64,000 nt of DNA from positions 62,001 to 126,000 of the forward strand of contig CAJXVU010000001.1 of NCBI GenBank assembly GCA_913062555.1. Direction: 5' to 3'. Shown here piece by piece: positions 44,913 through 53,810 of this stretch. The notes beneath the pieces are model-generated. The model did not search any database. It had not been told where the DNA came from and worked only from the letters and a program-made list of their open reading frames with translations. The DNA is from an uncultured Bacteroidota bacterium. Its GTDB lineage: Bacteria > Bacteroidota > Bacteroidia > Flavobacteriales > Flavobacteriaceae. Position 1 is the first letter of the stretch, and every line of letters starts with the position of its first letter. Both the position numbers and the translations under genes were made by a program.

Positions 44913-46933
44913 TATTGTATATCTTAAAATTTAGTGCATGCTTAGCGCTGTTTCTGGCCTTCTATAAACTCGTTTTAGAAAAAGAAAACATGCATACATT
45001 TAAACGTTTCTTTTTATTAGGAGCACTAATACTCTCCTTAGTCATCCCTCTAATAACTTTCACCTATTATGTAATGCCTACAGCAGAAATTATTCAAAAT
45101 GTCACATTGGAAAACGCTGCAGCAATTTCTGAAGTGCAAATTAACTACTTACCCGTTGTTTTGTGGTCCATTTATGGTATTGGTCTACTTCTGTTTGGCT
45201 TTAAGTTTATAAAAAATCTTTCTGATCTATCTTTTAAAATAAAACGTAATCCTAAACAAAAAGTAAGGAGTATTACTAATGTTCTATTACAAGATTTAAT
45301 AACGCCACATACCTTTTTTAACTTTATCTTTTACAATAAACAAAAATATGAAGCTAATGAAATTCCACAAGAAGTACTATGGCACGAGCAAACTCACGCT
45401 AGCCAAAAACATAGTATTGATGTGGTATTTATAGAATTGCTTCAAGTTATATTTTGGTTCAATCCCCTGCTCTACATAATAAAACATGTTATAAAATTAA
45501 ATCATGAATTTTTAGCAGATCAGTCCGTTCTAAACAGAGGGGTTGAAACTACTAAGTATCAAAAATCTTTATTGGCATTCTCATCAAATGCCGGGCATCC
45601 ACAATTGGCAAATGCCATCAATTATTCATTAATCAAAAAACGATTTACTGTTATGAAAACTCAAACCTCTAAACGAGCCATTTGGTTACGAAGCCTTGTA
45701 CTTCTCCCATTACTGGCAATTACATTATTTAGCTTTAGTAAAAAAGTTATAATTGAAAAGACCTCCGACTTAAAAACGGAGACAATCAACGATTATACAC
45801 CCTTAACATTAGTACAGGAAAAAGCAACTAAAGCTCAAGTCAAAGAATACAATAAACTGGCAAAAAAATATAATGACATGCCACAAGATGATATGATTAT
45901 TAGAAAAAATGATATCGCACGTCTTAAACAATTATACAGTTTAATGTCTGAAGATCAAAAGAAAAACGCAGAGACTTTTCCTGATATTCCTGATCCTATT
46001 GCTCCAATCGCTATAAAGGTTATAGAGGCCCTTCCCCCAAATGCAACAGCGGCACAAAAAAGAAAATATAAAGAAGGATATAAAGCTGCCAAAGCTGGGA
46101 TGAAAGCGCAAAAAGAGAAACTAGTAAAGGTTCGAGAAATTCGCAGCGATGACGAACGACTTAGATTGAAAGAAGAAAAAATGGCTCATAGAGAATCACA
46201 AGCAGCAGCTAGAGTTCTTAAGCTAAAAGCTCAAAAAGGCGAACTAGTTAAAGTTAGAGAAATACAATCTGTCAAGTTGAAAGAAGAAAGATTGGCTCAT
46301 AGAGAATCTCAAGCAGCAGCTAGAGTTCTTAAGCTAAAAGCTCAAAAAGGGGAACTGGTTAAAGTTAGAGAAATACAATCTGTCAAATTGAAACAAGAAA
46401 AATTGGCTCATAGAGAATCTCAAGCAGCAGCAAGAGTTCTCAAGCTAAAAGCTCAAAAAGGAGAGCTAGTTAAAATTAGAGAAATTCGTTCTACTGAAGA
46501 GAGAAAACGATTAAAAGAAGTAAAATTAGAACATAGAGAATCACAAGCAGCAGCAAGAGTTCTCAAGCTAAAAGCTCAAAAAGGAGAGTTAGTTAAAGTT
46601 AGAGAAATACAATCTGTTAAATTGAAAGAAGAAAAGTTGGCTCAAAAAGAATCACGGGCAGCTGCGAAAGTCATTAGACTTAAAGCTCAAAAAGAGAGAC
46701 GCATTGAAGTTCGAGAAATTCTTCCACCACCACCTCCTAAAAATCCGATCGATCACATTAAAGACATGGCAAAAAAAGGCGCAACTTTCATTTATGATGG
46801 TGCATCAATATCATCAAAAAAAGCAATACAACTTATGCGCTCTAATAAGAAGTTAAATGTTGTGACAAACCATACTGATAATAATAATTATGTAGTTACC
46901 ATATCTAAAAGACCAATTGTTATAGAAGATTAA
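44909..46933 (+). CDS. M56 (BlaR1-like) membrane metallopeptidase with long charged repeat tail
   Basis: The protein has 674 aa. Four hydrophobic segments lie near residues 3-20, 35-55, 85-105 and 254-275. The zinc motif HEQTH (near 158-162, in VLWHEQTHASQKHSIDVVFIELLQVIFW) and the later ligand region LNHEFLADQSVL are those of M56 peptidases. After the last membrane segment, instead of a penicillin-binding sensor, there is a roughly 390-residue exported tail. It contains about five to six copies of a 37-41-aa Lys/Glu/Arg-rich unit (RESQAAARVLKLKAQKGELVKVREIQ), predicted to form a long helix or coiled coil. It ends in a small globular stretch (FIYDGASISSKKAIQLMRS). The gene is translationally coupled to blaI. 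Confidence 0.92.
   Translation: MILYILKFSACLALFLAFYKLVLEKENMHTFKRFFLLGALILSLVIPLITFTYYVMPTAEIIQNVTLENAAAISEVQINYLPVVLWSIYGIGLLLFGFKFIKNLSDLSFKIKRNPKQKVRSITNVLLQDLITPHTFFNFIFYNKQKYEANEIPQEVLWHEQTHASQKHSIDVVFIELLQVIFWFNPLLYIIKHVIKLNHEFLADQSVLNRGVETTKYQKSLLAFSSNAGHPQLANAINYSLIKKRFTVMKTQTSKRAIWLRSLVLLPLLAITLFSFSKKVIIEKTSDLKTETINDYTPLTLVQEKATKAQVKEYNKLAKKYNDMPQDDMIIRKNDIARLKQLYSLMSEDQKKNAETFPDIPDPIAPIAIKVIEALPPNATAAQKRKYKEGYKAAKAGMKAQKEKLVKVREIRSDDERLRLKEEKMAHRESQAAARVLKLKAQKGELVKVREIQSVKLKEERLAHRESQAAARVLKLKAQKGELVKVREIQSVKLKQEKLAHRESQAAARVLKLKAQKGELVKIREIRSTEERKRLKEVKLEHRESQAAARVLKLKAQKGELVKVREIQSVKLKEEKLAQKESRAAAKVIRLKAQKERRIEVREILPPPPPKNPIDHIKDMAKKGATFIYDGASISSKKAIQLMRSNKKLNVVTNHTDNNNYVVTISKRPIVIED
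46187..46706 (+). repeat. tandem 111/123-bp intragenic repeats in the M56 tail
   Basis: Near-identical units beginning CATAGAGAATC start at 46187, 46298, 46409 and 46532, with a decayed unit at 46643. Spacing is 111, 111, 123 and 111 bp, so reading frame is kept. A related partial unit precedes them near 46090-46186. The high DNA identity indicates recent expansion or gene conversion. Confidence 0.9.
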
Positions 46934-46954
46934 AAAACATTTAAATATTACTTA

Positions 46955-46980
46955 AAAGCCTCGATTTTCGGGGTTTTTTT
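46955..46980 (+). terminator. rho-independent terminator after the blaI-M56 operon
   Basis: CCTCGA and TCGGGG (six pairs including one G-U) form a short stem with a 3-nt loop, extended by flanking A/T pairs and followed by seven T. It lies 22 bp after the M56 stop. Confidence 0.8.
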
Positions 46981-47036
46981 GTAACAAATAATGAAAACTT
47001 GCGTTCTAATAGACAATCAATTAAAAGTAACGGACT

Positions 47037-48137
47037 ATGTTAAAGCAATTTTTTATTATCTGCTCAGGCTCAGACACAGATATTTTAGAGCACTGCTCAA
47101 AAGGCGAACAAAATAAATATGCTGGTATTGGAGCAACTGTTTTTTTTACAGCTGTTATGGCATTCATTGCTGCTAGCTATGCTCTCTATACGGTATTTGA
47201 CAATCTAGTTGCCGCTATAGGTTTTGGGTTTGTCTGGGGCTTACTAATCTTTAATCTAGATCGATATATCGTCTCAACCATAAAAAAGACAGGCAACGTC
47301 ATTGATGAACTAATACAAGCATCACCACGAATTATATTAGCAGTTATTATAGCCGTGGTAATTGCGAAGCCCTTAGAATTGAAAATATTTGAAAAAGAAA
47401 TCAATCAAGTTTTGTTGGAGCAAAAAAATGATTTAACCCTTGCCAACAAAGATCAAATTGCCCAACAATACACTCCAAAAATAGAATCTTTAAAAAGTGA
47501 TATCACTGCACTTCAAGCTGAAATTGACGGTAAAGAAACTGAAGTCAATACTTTATATGACACTTATATTGCAGAAGCCGAAGGTCGTGAAGGGACCATG
47601 TTACTTGGCAAAGGCCCTGTCTACGAGGAAAAAAGAAACAAACATGATGCATTACTGGTTGAATTACAACAGTTAAAAGAGACAAACAAAGCAAAAATAA
47701 TTTCGGCTGAAGCTCAAATTGTACAGCTTCAAGGCAATTATGATACTCAAGTGATCACATCACAACCTATTATAGACAATTTCGATGGTTTAATGGCCCG
47801 TGTAAATGCGCTTGGATCATTACCATGGTTGCCTTCTTTTTTTATATTCCTCCTATTTTTAGCCATAGAAACCTCTCCTATATTTGCAAAATTATTATCT
47901 CCAAGAGGTGAGTATGATATTAAACTCCAAGAAAATGAGTCTGATCTAAAAACTTGGGCTCAGCAGAGTTCACATCAACGGAGTGTATTATTAAACGCTG
48001 ATAATATCATTAATGATCGTGTTTATGGTGACATCTCTACTGAAGAAGAGCTATATGCATACAAAAAGAAAATGGCAGGAGAACTTTTGAAAAAACAACA
48101 AGAATCCTTTTACAAAAAACAAACCAGGATTTTATAA
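47037..48137 (+). CDS. DUF4407 membrane protein
   Basis: The protein has 366 aa. Transmembrane segments occur near residues 33-55, 62-80 and 98-118 (IILAVIIAVVIAKPLELKIFEKEINQVL). A long helical coiled-coil region follows (about 125-250, EIDGKETEVNTLYDTYIAEAEG and similar), then a fourth hydrophobic stretch near 262-282 (PWLPSFFIFLLFLAIETSPIFAKLLS). The N-terminal block KQFFIICSGSDTDILEHCSKGEQNKYAGIGATVFFTA is characteristic of DUF4407. Function is unknown in the family. It follows the M56 gene after a terminator and appears to be a single-gene unit. Confidence 0.9.
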   Translation: MLKQFFIICSGSDTDILEHCSKGEQNKYAGIGATVFFTAVMAFIAASYALYTVFDNLVAAIGFGFVWGLLIFNLDRYIVSTIKKTGNVIDELIQASPRIILAVIIAVVIAKPLELKIFEKEINQVLLEQKNDLTLANKDQIAQQYTPKIESLKSDITALQAEIDGKETEVNTLYDTYIAEAEGREGTMLLGKGPVYEEKRNKHDALLVELQQLKETNKAKIISAEAQIVQLQGNYDTQVITSQPIIDNFDGLMARVNALGSLPWLPSFFIFLLFLAIETSPIFAKLLSPRGEYDIKLQENESDLKTWAQQSSHQRSVLLNADNIINDRVYGDISTEEELYAYKKKMAGELLKKQQESFYKKQTRIL

Positions 48138-48243
48138 CCTTACCTCAATTTAAAGTCATTGGTCGCGATTTATTATATGAAAGCAAATTAATAAACTTTT
48201 ATATTTACATTAATAATTGTAAACTTGTATTAAATCATTTCAA

Positions 48244-48915
48244 ATGAACAGTGTTATTAAAAGCAAAATAGCTTTTATAAATAAATTAATTAAAGTTGGT
48301 AATTTTAAATTTATTTGGGATGCATTTGCAAGAAGGATTAGTTCGGAAGAACTCGCAATGGGTTTTAAAAAAGATTTAAGTATTGAGCATCCAGAACCAA
48401 GATCTTTAAAAAAAATTAGCACCCGAGTTTTTAATTCAGGTGATGAGAGTTTTTTTACAGATAATTCTATTGATCCAATAATTTTCCAATTTCAAACCTG
48501 TTATGTTGCCATAACAGATGATAATATTCCATGCTCCAGAATATGGCTTATTGACCCTTCTCAAAATAAAAAATTAAGCGCCATTTGGGGTAACAACTTC
48601 CCTCAGTTAAATAATGATGAAGTATTATTAGAAAATGTATATACCCTTCCAAAATATCGAGGCTTGGGAATCATGCCTTCAATTTTACATCAAATAGCAG
48701 AAAGAGGCAAGTTACAAGGCGCTAAGTATGCCATTACTTTTGGATCTGCGCATAACACCAATACGTCAAGATCCTTCCATTATGCAGGATTTCAGCCCTA
48801 TGTCTTACGAAAAGTAAAGTGGTTCTTGTTTAGGAAATCCATAAACTTTCAGGAAATTCCAGATGATCTAACAACCCATTACAATAATATAACACGAAGA
48901 ATGCCTAGATCTTAA
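48244..48915 (+). CDS. GNAT-family N-acetyltransferase
   Basis: The protein has 223 aa. The acetyl-CoA binding signature is in the second half: LLENVYTLPKYRGLGIMPSILHQIAERGKLQGAKYAITF, with the R-G-x-G-I-type turn near residue 140, and AHNTNTSRSFHYAGFQPYVLRKVKWF completes the fold. The first 80 residues are not typical GNAT and may bind the acceptor. The substrate is unknown. It converges on the AMP-ligase gene 40 bp away. A role in the neighbouring ACP/amidotransferase cassette is possible by proximity only, since it is on the opposite strand. Confidence 0.82.
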   Translation: MNSVIKSKIAFINKLIKVGNFKFIWDAFARRISSEELAMGFKKDLSIEHPEPRSLKKISTRVFNSGDESFFTDNSIDPIIFQFQTCYVAITDDNIPCSRIWLIDPSQNKKLSAIWGNNFPQLNNDEVLLENVYTLPKYRGLGIMPSILHQIAERGKLQGAKYAITFGSAHNTNTSRSFHYAGFQPYVLRKVKWFLFRKSINFQEIPDDLTTHYNNITRRMPRS

Positions 48916-48954
48916 TGACTAAGGCATTGATTTAAATAATAAAAATGACTGGGG

Positions 48955-50415
48955 TTATCTTTTAACTTTTTTACCGCTAGCACTAATTTTCATCGATGCT
49001 TCAAAAATTATTTTTTGAGGAATTTTATAAAGTGCTAATTTTTCTGAACATTTTTGAAGTATTTTCTCTTCCATATGGCTTTTATCAACATTGTTTTTAA
49101 GAACTACTGTTGCATGAATTCCCTCCCCTAGCAGGTCATCATCAACACCTGATATCGTACAATCCATTATTTCGGGGATTGTAAGTATAACTTCTTCAAT
49201 TTCTTTTGGGCTAACGCGTTTACCTCCAACTTTTATTATTTCCTTCTTTCTCGCAACTAAATAATAAAACCCATCCTTATCCATTTTAGCGATATCACCG
49301 GTATGTAACCATCCATCTTTTAATGTGTTCTTTGAATTCAACTCTTCCCTAAAATAACCCAACATAACATTTTCGCCTGAAGCTAAAAGTTCACCTTCTT
49401 CATTTATTCCAACTACTACTCCTTGCTCATCGACAATTTTCAAGTCAACACCAGGAATACCTTTCCCTATTGAGCTTGTTTTTAATTTTAGAAATTCAGG
49501 AGGCAAAATTGATAATCGAGCTGTAGCTTCTGTTTGTCCATACATCACATAAAACTCTGTTTTTGGGAATGTTTCTACAAACTCTTCAATAAAAACAGCA
49601 TGAAGTTTTCCTCCGGCTTGAGTAACATATCTTAAGTCTGGAAATTCAGTTTGTTTGAACGATTGAGATTTTTTTAATAATATTTGAAAATGACTTGGAA
49701 CTCCCGAAAAACCAGTACAATTATATGTTTTTAAGTTATTAATAAAAGAACCTATAAACATAAAACTGTTATTTAAAACCATTGACGCTCCAACTTTTAA
49801 ATGGGTGTGTAAAAGCGAAAGTCCATAGCAATAATAAAATGGTAGTACAACACTAATTCTATCCTTTGAAGTTAGCTTTAAAATTTCTTTAATTGAATCT
49901 GTGTTCGAGATAATGTTTTGATGACTAATCATAACTCCTTTTGGGAATCCAGTCGAGCCTGAAGTGAATAATATTTCTGCTAGTGAGTGTTTTTTACAAT
50001 CAGTATTGAATGTTTCTTGTTTTTGAACCTCAATAATTTGGCTTAATTCCTTTTCATTAATACAAGATATCGCTTTCTCAAACTTTACTTTTCTTTGCAA
50101 ACTAGCTGCAATAAATACGGTGTCACAATAGGTGAATTTGGACACATAATCTAAATTTCCTTGTTCTATATCAAAATTTAAGGGAACACAAATATTACCA
50201 GACTTTAAAATGCCTAAGTAAGCGGTAATAAAAAAGACTGAATTGGGACTTATCAATATTACATTTTGATTTTCACCAATGGTGTTTTTTAAATAAGACG
50301 CAACGCTTATACTATTTTCATATAGCTTTTTAAATGAAATTGTTTCATTTGAACCAACTACAAAGTCCTTATCCCTGTTTTGTGTTGAATCAAATAAGTA
50401 ATCAAAAACATTCAT
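48955..50415 (-). CDS. AMP-forming acyl ligase (ANL superfamily)
   Basis: The protein has 486 aa. ANL core motifs are complete: LFTSGSTGFPKGVMISH near residue 150, YVMYGQTEATARLS near 293, GWLHTGDIAKMDKDGFYYLVARKKEIIKVGGKRVSPKEIEEVI near 370-410, and a catalytic Lys near the C-terminus in MKISASGKKVKR. It activates a carboxylic acid as an acyl-AMP and would transfer it to CoA or, given the operon, to the phosphopantetheine arm of the adjacent acyl carrier protein. It is the last gene of the four-gene cassette and starts 14 bp after the NadE-like stop. The substrate is unknown. Confidence 0.92.
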   Translation of the reverse strand: MNVFDYLFDSTQNRDKDFVVGSNETISFKKLYENSISVASYLKNTIGENQNVILISPNSVFFITAYLGILKSGNICVPLNFDIEQGNLDYVSKFTYCDTVFIAASLQRKVKFEKAISCINEKELSQIIEVQKQETFNTDCKKHSLAEILFTSGSTGFPKGVMISHQNIISNTDSIKEILKLTSKDRISVVLPFYYCYGLSLLHTHLKVGASMVLNNSFMFIGSFINNLKTYNCTGFSGVPSHFQILLKKSQSFKQTEFPDLRYVTQAGGKLHAVFIEEFVETFPKTEFYVMYGQTEATARLSILPPEFLKLKTSSIGKGIPGVDLKIVDEQGVVVGINEEGELLASGENVMLGYFREELNSKNTLKDGWLHTGDIAKMDKDGFYYLVARKKEIIKVGGKRVSPKEIEEVILTIPEIMDCTISGVDDDLLGEGIHATVVLKNNVDKSHMEEKILQKCSEKLALYKIPQKIIFEASMKISASGKKVKR

Positions 50416-50429
50416 AAACTTTTAATTAA

Positions 50430-51413
50430 TTAAAATATTGGTTTCATTCTTAAATACTCGGTAGTCTTTCTTTTTCTTTCAAAATTTTTGTAAATATTTT
50501 CTATTTCTGTTGACGACTTACCCATTACTGCTGCCACTTCTTTTGCGTCATAATTATTCTCCCAACCATACCAAATTAAATCCATAGATTCAAAAGGCAT
50601 CTGGTAGAAAAAATCTTCTTGTGTTTGCTCTGCAGTATAAGTGTCGGTAGTTGGCGTTCTATCAATTATTTCTTGAGGTACACCCAAATAACTTGCCAGT
50701 TGATAAACCTGAGTTTTATACAAATGTCCGATTGGCATTATATCGGCACCGCCATCACCATATTTTACAAAAAACCCCTGTTCTACTTCATGTTTATTTG
50801 GAGTTCCAATAACCGCATAATGCAAGCTTTCAGCATAATAATATAACATACTCATTCTACAACGTTGCTTGAAATTTGTCGCTGCAACAATTTGCAAGTA
50901 TTCCTTAGCAGGCAAAAGTTTACTTCGTATTTCTCCAGATGGTTTAATTACTGTTATGGAAAACACTGCTGGTAAGTTTTCTGTAATGTTTTGCTTTATT
51001 TCAATTTTAGCTTTGTCAACTTCAGGATCAAAATCGACAATAACCTTTGCAATAGCTTCATCCCTTCTTTGGTAACATCCAAAACCATCTAGCGCCTTTG
51101 TAATCTCTTCTACTTTTGTGCTTACACCAAATTTTTTCGCTAGTTTTTCTGCCAAAAACAGGCTATCATCACTAGAATCCTTTTCTGGAAGCATTATCCC
51201 TGTTACTTTTTCGGGACCAAATGCCTTAGCAGATAATGCCATGACCACCGAGGAGTCTATACCGCCACTTATACCTACAACAGCCCCTCTGCGCTGCAAT
51301 GTACGTCCGACATCTCTTTTTAGATTTACAATTATTTCGTTACAAACTTTTTCAACATTTTCAAAATGTAATATATTTTTTGAAAATGGTACATGTTTTC
51401 CAGATGTGCTCAT
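50430..51413 (-). CDS. NAD synthetase-like (NadE-type) amide ligase
   Basis: The protein has 327 aa. The N-type ATP pyrophosphatase loop GISGGIDSSVVMALSAKAFG lies near residue 47, and NadE family blocks follow: GTPNKHEVEQGFFVKYGDGGADIMPIGHLYKTQVYQLASYLGVPQEII near 218-265. Where housekeeping NadE has a PSADL-like stretch, this protein has PTTDTYTAEQTQEDFFYQ, and the middle carries an extra segment (KAKIEIKQNITENLPAVFSITVIKPSGEI). It lacks the glutaminase domain of glutamine-dependent NadE, so it would use free ammonia or ammonia from a partner. The neighbouring AsnB-like glutaminase is an obvious candidate. It may be a true NAD synthetase or a paralogue recruited to secondary metabolism; the context favours the latter. 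Confidence 0.85.
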   Translation of the reverse strand: MSTSGKHVPFSKNILHFENVEKVCNEIIVNLKRDVGRTLQRRGAVVGISGGIDSSVVMALSAKAFGPEKVTGIMLPEKDSSDDSLFLAEKLAKKFGVSTKVEEITKALDGFGCYQRRDEAIAKVIVDFDPEVDKAKIEIKQNITENLPAVFSITVIKPSGEIRSKLLPAKEYLQIVAATNFKQRCRMSMLYYYAESLHYAVIGTPNKHEVEQGFFVKYGDGGADIMPIGHLYKTQVYQLASYLGVPQEIIDRTPTTDTYTAEQTQEDFFYQMPFESMDLIWYGWENNYDAKEVAAVMGKSSTEIENIYKNFERKRKTTEYLRMKPIF

Positions 51414-51419
51414 AAAATG

Positions 51420-53396
51420 TTATTCTATTATTGTTTTATCAAACTTAATCAGGTCTGTTTCTGCTAATTTAGGAATTGATTTATTAATAAATAAATCATA
51501 TAATATTTGAGTTGATAAAATTGCTGTAATTGCCATATTATCAATTTCCGAAACTTGGCTATTGTTTTGCATTTTTGCCAGTAATTGACTCACATATTTT
51601 GGGTTAAAAACACCATAATCATTAAGTTTTGTATTGGTGAGCATTGATTTTAAATACTCCGGGAGGTCTTCTAAACTAAAGGCACTCTTGATTGGTGCTC
51701 TATAAGCTTGTTTTGGTCTATTTAAGATAGACTCAGGCATCCTTCCATTCATTATTTTTTTTAATAGGAACTTTTCATTTAATCCATTGAGTTTTAAATC
51801 TGGGTGTAAAGACATCGAAAACTCTATTAGCCTATGATCTAAAAAAGGATATCGTCCTTCAACTGAATTGGCCATAGTCATTCTATCACCTTGTGAGGAC
51901 AACAAATATCCTGACATAAAAAAATTTAATTCAATCCACTGTGCTTTTGTAAGATAATCATAACCATCTAGTTTGTGTTTTAATTCTTTTTCAACTTTTA
52001 AAACTGGATTATAGTCATTAATGGTTTCTTTGTATTTTGGTGATAAATAATTATTTATTCTAGAGGTGTTATTCCATCTTAATAGATGTGAATATATGGG
52101 TGATGATGTTTCGCTAAGTTTATATCCAAAAAACAGTTTTAAAACATTAGCTGTAGCCTTCTCTATGAATGGTAGGTAAGGGTATAGTTTTTTAAGTAAT
52201 AGTGGACGGTATTTTGATTCTGGATCTCTGGCCCAAAAATGCTTAATCTTGGTTTCTTTAAATATATTATATCCTCCAAAAAGTTCATCTGCACCTTCAC
52301 CAGTTATGACAACTTTAATCCCTTTATCTTTAACCTTGTCTGCAAGTAAGGACATTGGCATAGGTGCCGTTCTTAACAAAGGAGTTTCAGAATGCCATAT
52401 TACATTTTTAAAATTTTCTGCAATGTCCGTGGAACTACAAATCACGCTTGAATGCTGGGTATTAAAATAAGATACAGCAATATTTTGATACGAAGTCTCA
52501 TCAAAATCTTTCTCAGTAAAACCAACTGAAAAAGTTTGTAGTTTATCCGGCGAAATATTTTTAATATACGATGTTGTAATACTAGAATCGAGCCCTCCAC
52601 TTAAGTATGCTGCAACCTGTACATCTGCCCTAAGCCTTAATTTTATGGCATCATTAAAAATAGTTTCGAATGCTGCAGCTGCTTGGTCAACATTTCTATA
52701 CTTGTATTCATTGGGCTTAAATATTGGCAATTCCCAATATTTAGATATGGATTGAGTATTGGCATTAATTGTCATATAAGTTCCTGGTGGAACCTCAAAA
52801 ACCCCCTCAAAAGCAGTATTTGGAGTTAGGGAAGTCCAAAACGTGAAATACTCAGAAAGTGCTTTTGCTGAAATTTTTGGAACTATTCCTGGAAACTCAA
52901 ATAGTGATTTAATTTCAGAAGCAAAAACAAAAGCATCATTAACATTGGTGTAAAATAAAGGTCTTATTCCAACTCTATCTCTTGCCAAAAATAATTCTTG
53001 TTTGGATTTGTCCCAAATTGCAATCGCAAATTGACCGTTTAATTTGTTGAGAAATTCAGGCCCATACTCTTCATATAAATGGATGACAACCTCGGTATCG
53101 CTATTTGTTTTAAACTTGTGGTTTTTTTCTAACAGCTCTTTTCTAAGTTCAATATAATTGTATATTTCACCATTAAATACAATCCACAATGTCTCATCAG
53201 AATTTGAGAGTGGCATTGTTCCTGTATTTAAATCAATAACACTTAACCTAACACTCCCCAAACCAACAGTATTCGATAAATAAATTCCACTTTGATCTGG
53301 ACCTCTATGCTTTATTCTGGAAAGCATATATTTTAAGGTCTTTATTTTAGTATCTGTATTCTCTTGAGACTTATAAAATCCAGCAATACCACACAT
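51420..53396 (-). CDS. asparagine synthetase-like glutamine amidotransferase
   Basis: The protein has 658 aa. An N-terminal class II glutaminase domain begins MCGIAGFYK with the catalytic Cys2 and includes RIKHRGPDQSGIY and FNGEIYNYIELR. A synthetase domain follows, with the PP-loop AAYLSGGLDSSITTSYI near residue 262, VVITGEGADELFGGY near 360 and SVEGRYPFLDHRLIEFS near 510. Housekeeping AsnB and specialised homologues in polysaccharide or antibiotic clusters share this plan. Being sandwiched between an acyl carrier protein and a NadE-like gene indicates a specialised amidotransferase. It starts 24 bp after the ACP stop. Confidence 0.92.
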   Translation of the reverse strand: MCGIAGFYKSQENTDTKIKTLKYMLSRIKHRGPDQSGIYLSNTVGLGSVRLSVIDLNTGTMPLSNSDETLWIVFNGEIYNYIELRKELLEKNHKFKTNSDTEVVIHLYEEYGPEFLNKLNGQFAIAIWDKSKQELFLARDRVGIRPLFYTNVNDAFVFASEIKSLFEFPGIVPKISAKALSEYFTFWTSLTPNTAFEGVFEVPPGTYMTINANTQSISKYWELPIFKPNEYKYRNVDQAAAAFETIFNDAIKLRLRADVQVAAYLSGGLDSSITTSYIKNISPDKLQTFSVGFTEKDFDETSYQNIAVSYFNTQHSSVICSSTDIAENFKNVIWHSETPLLRTAPMPMSLLADKVKDKGIKVVITGEGADELFGGYNIFKETKIKHFWARDPESKYRPLLLKKLYPYLPFIEKATANVLKLFFGYKLSETSSPIYSHLLRWNNTSRINNYLSPKYKETINDYNPVLKVEKELKHKLDGYDYLTKAQWIELNFFMSGYLLSSQGDRMTMANSVEGRYPFLDHRLIEFSMSLHPDLKLNGLNEKFLLKKIMNGRMPESILNRPKQAYRAPIKSAFSLEDLPEYLKSMLTNTKLNDYGVFNPKYVSQLLAKMQNNSQVSEIDNMAITAILSTQILYDLFINKSIPKLAETDLIKFDKTIIE

Positions 53397-53420
53397 ATTA
53401 TAATGGAAAGATTGTCATGA

Positions 53421-53669
53421 TTAAAGTTTAGCCTTCAAAAAAGCAACAATATTATTAATCGATTTGAAATTTTCAACAACCAATTCATCATCATTGGTAG
53501 TGACATTAAATTCTTCATTTAAGAATTCAATTAAAAAGAGTAACCCCATAGAATCTAGAACCCCTTCTTCAAAAATCAATGTTTCATTTGTTATGTTTTT
53601 TACATCTTCAAATGTAGATTTTACAATATAATCTCTAATCTTATCTTCTAATTCAATTCCTATAAGCAT
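53421..53669 (-). CDS. acyl carrier protein
   Basis: The protein has 82 aa, acidic. The phosphopantetheine attachment motif is present as VLDSMGLLFLIEFLNEEF, with Ser near residue 40, and a four-helix pattern surrounds it. It is not the fatty-acid AcpP (which has the motif DSLDTVELVMALE), so it is a dedicated carrier. As first gene of the cassette it would hold an acyl or aminoacyl intermediate made by the AMP ligase for the amidotransferase or NadE-like enzyme to act on. No phosphopantetheinyl transferase gene is in the window. Confidence 0.92.
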   Translation of the reverse strand: MLIGIELEDKIRDYIVKSTFEDVKNITNETLIFEEGVLDSMGLLFLIEFLNEEFNVTTNDDELVVENFKSINNIVAFLKAKL

Positions 53670-53810
53670 AACTTAATTAAGTGTTTAAAATATTAAAATT
53701 GCAAATAACATTATATATTTCTTGCTAAAAACTTAGGAAACATCACTAAAAATTAAACTAGAATGTACAAGTCTAATTTTAGATGCTTCGAACCATTTAA
53801 AGCTAGTATT

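Noticed and set aside
46187-46706. Regularly spaced repeats considered as a CRISPR array
   Set aside because: Units are 111-123 bp, nearly contiguous, in frame with the M56 protein, and have no variable spacers or cas genes nearby.
44541-46933. Beta-lactam resistance operon
   Set aside because: The M56 protein has no penicillin-binding sensor and no beta-lactamase or PBP2a gene is near; similar pairs are common as envelope-stress switches in Bacteroidota.
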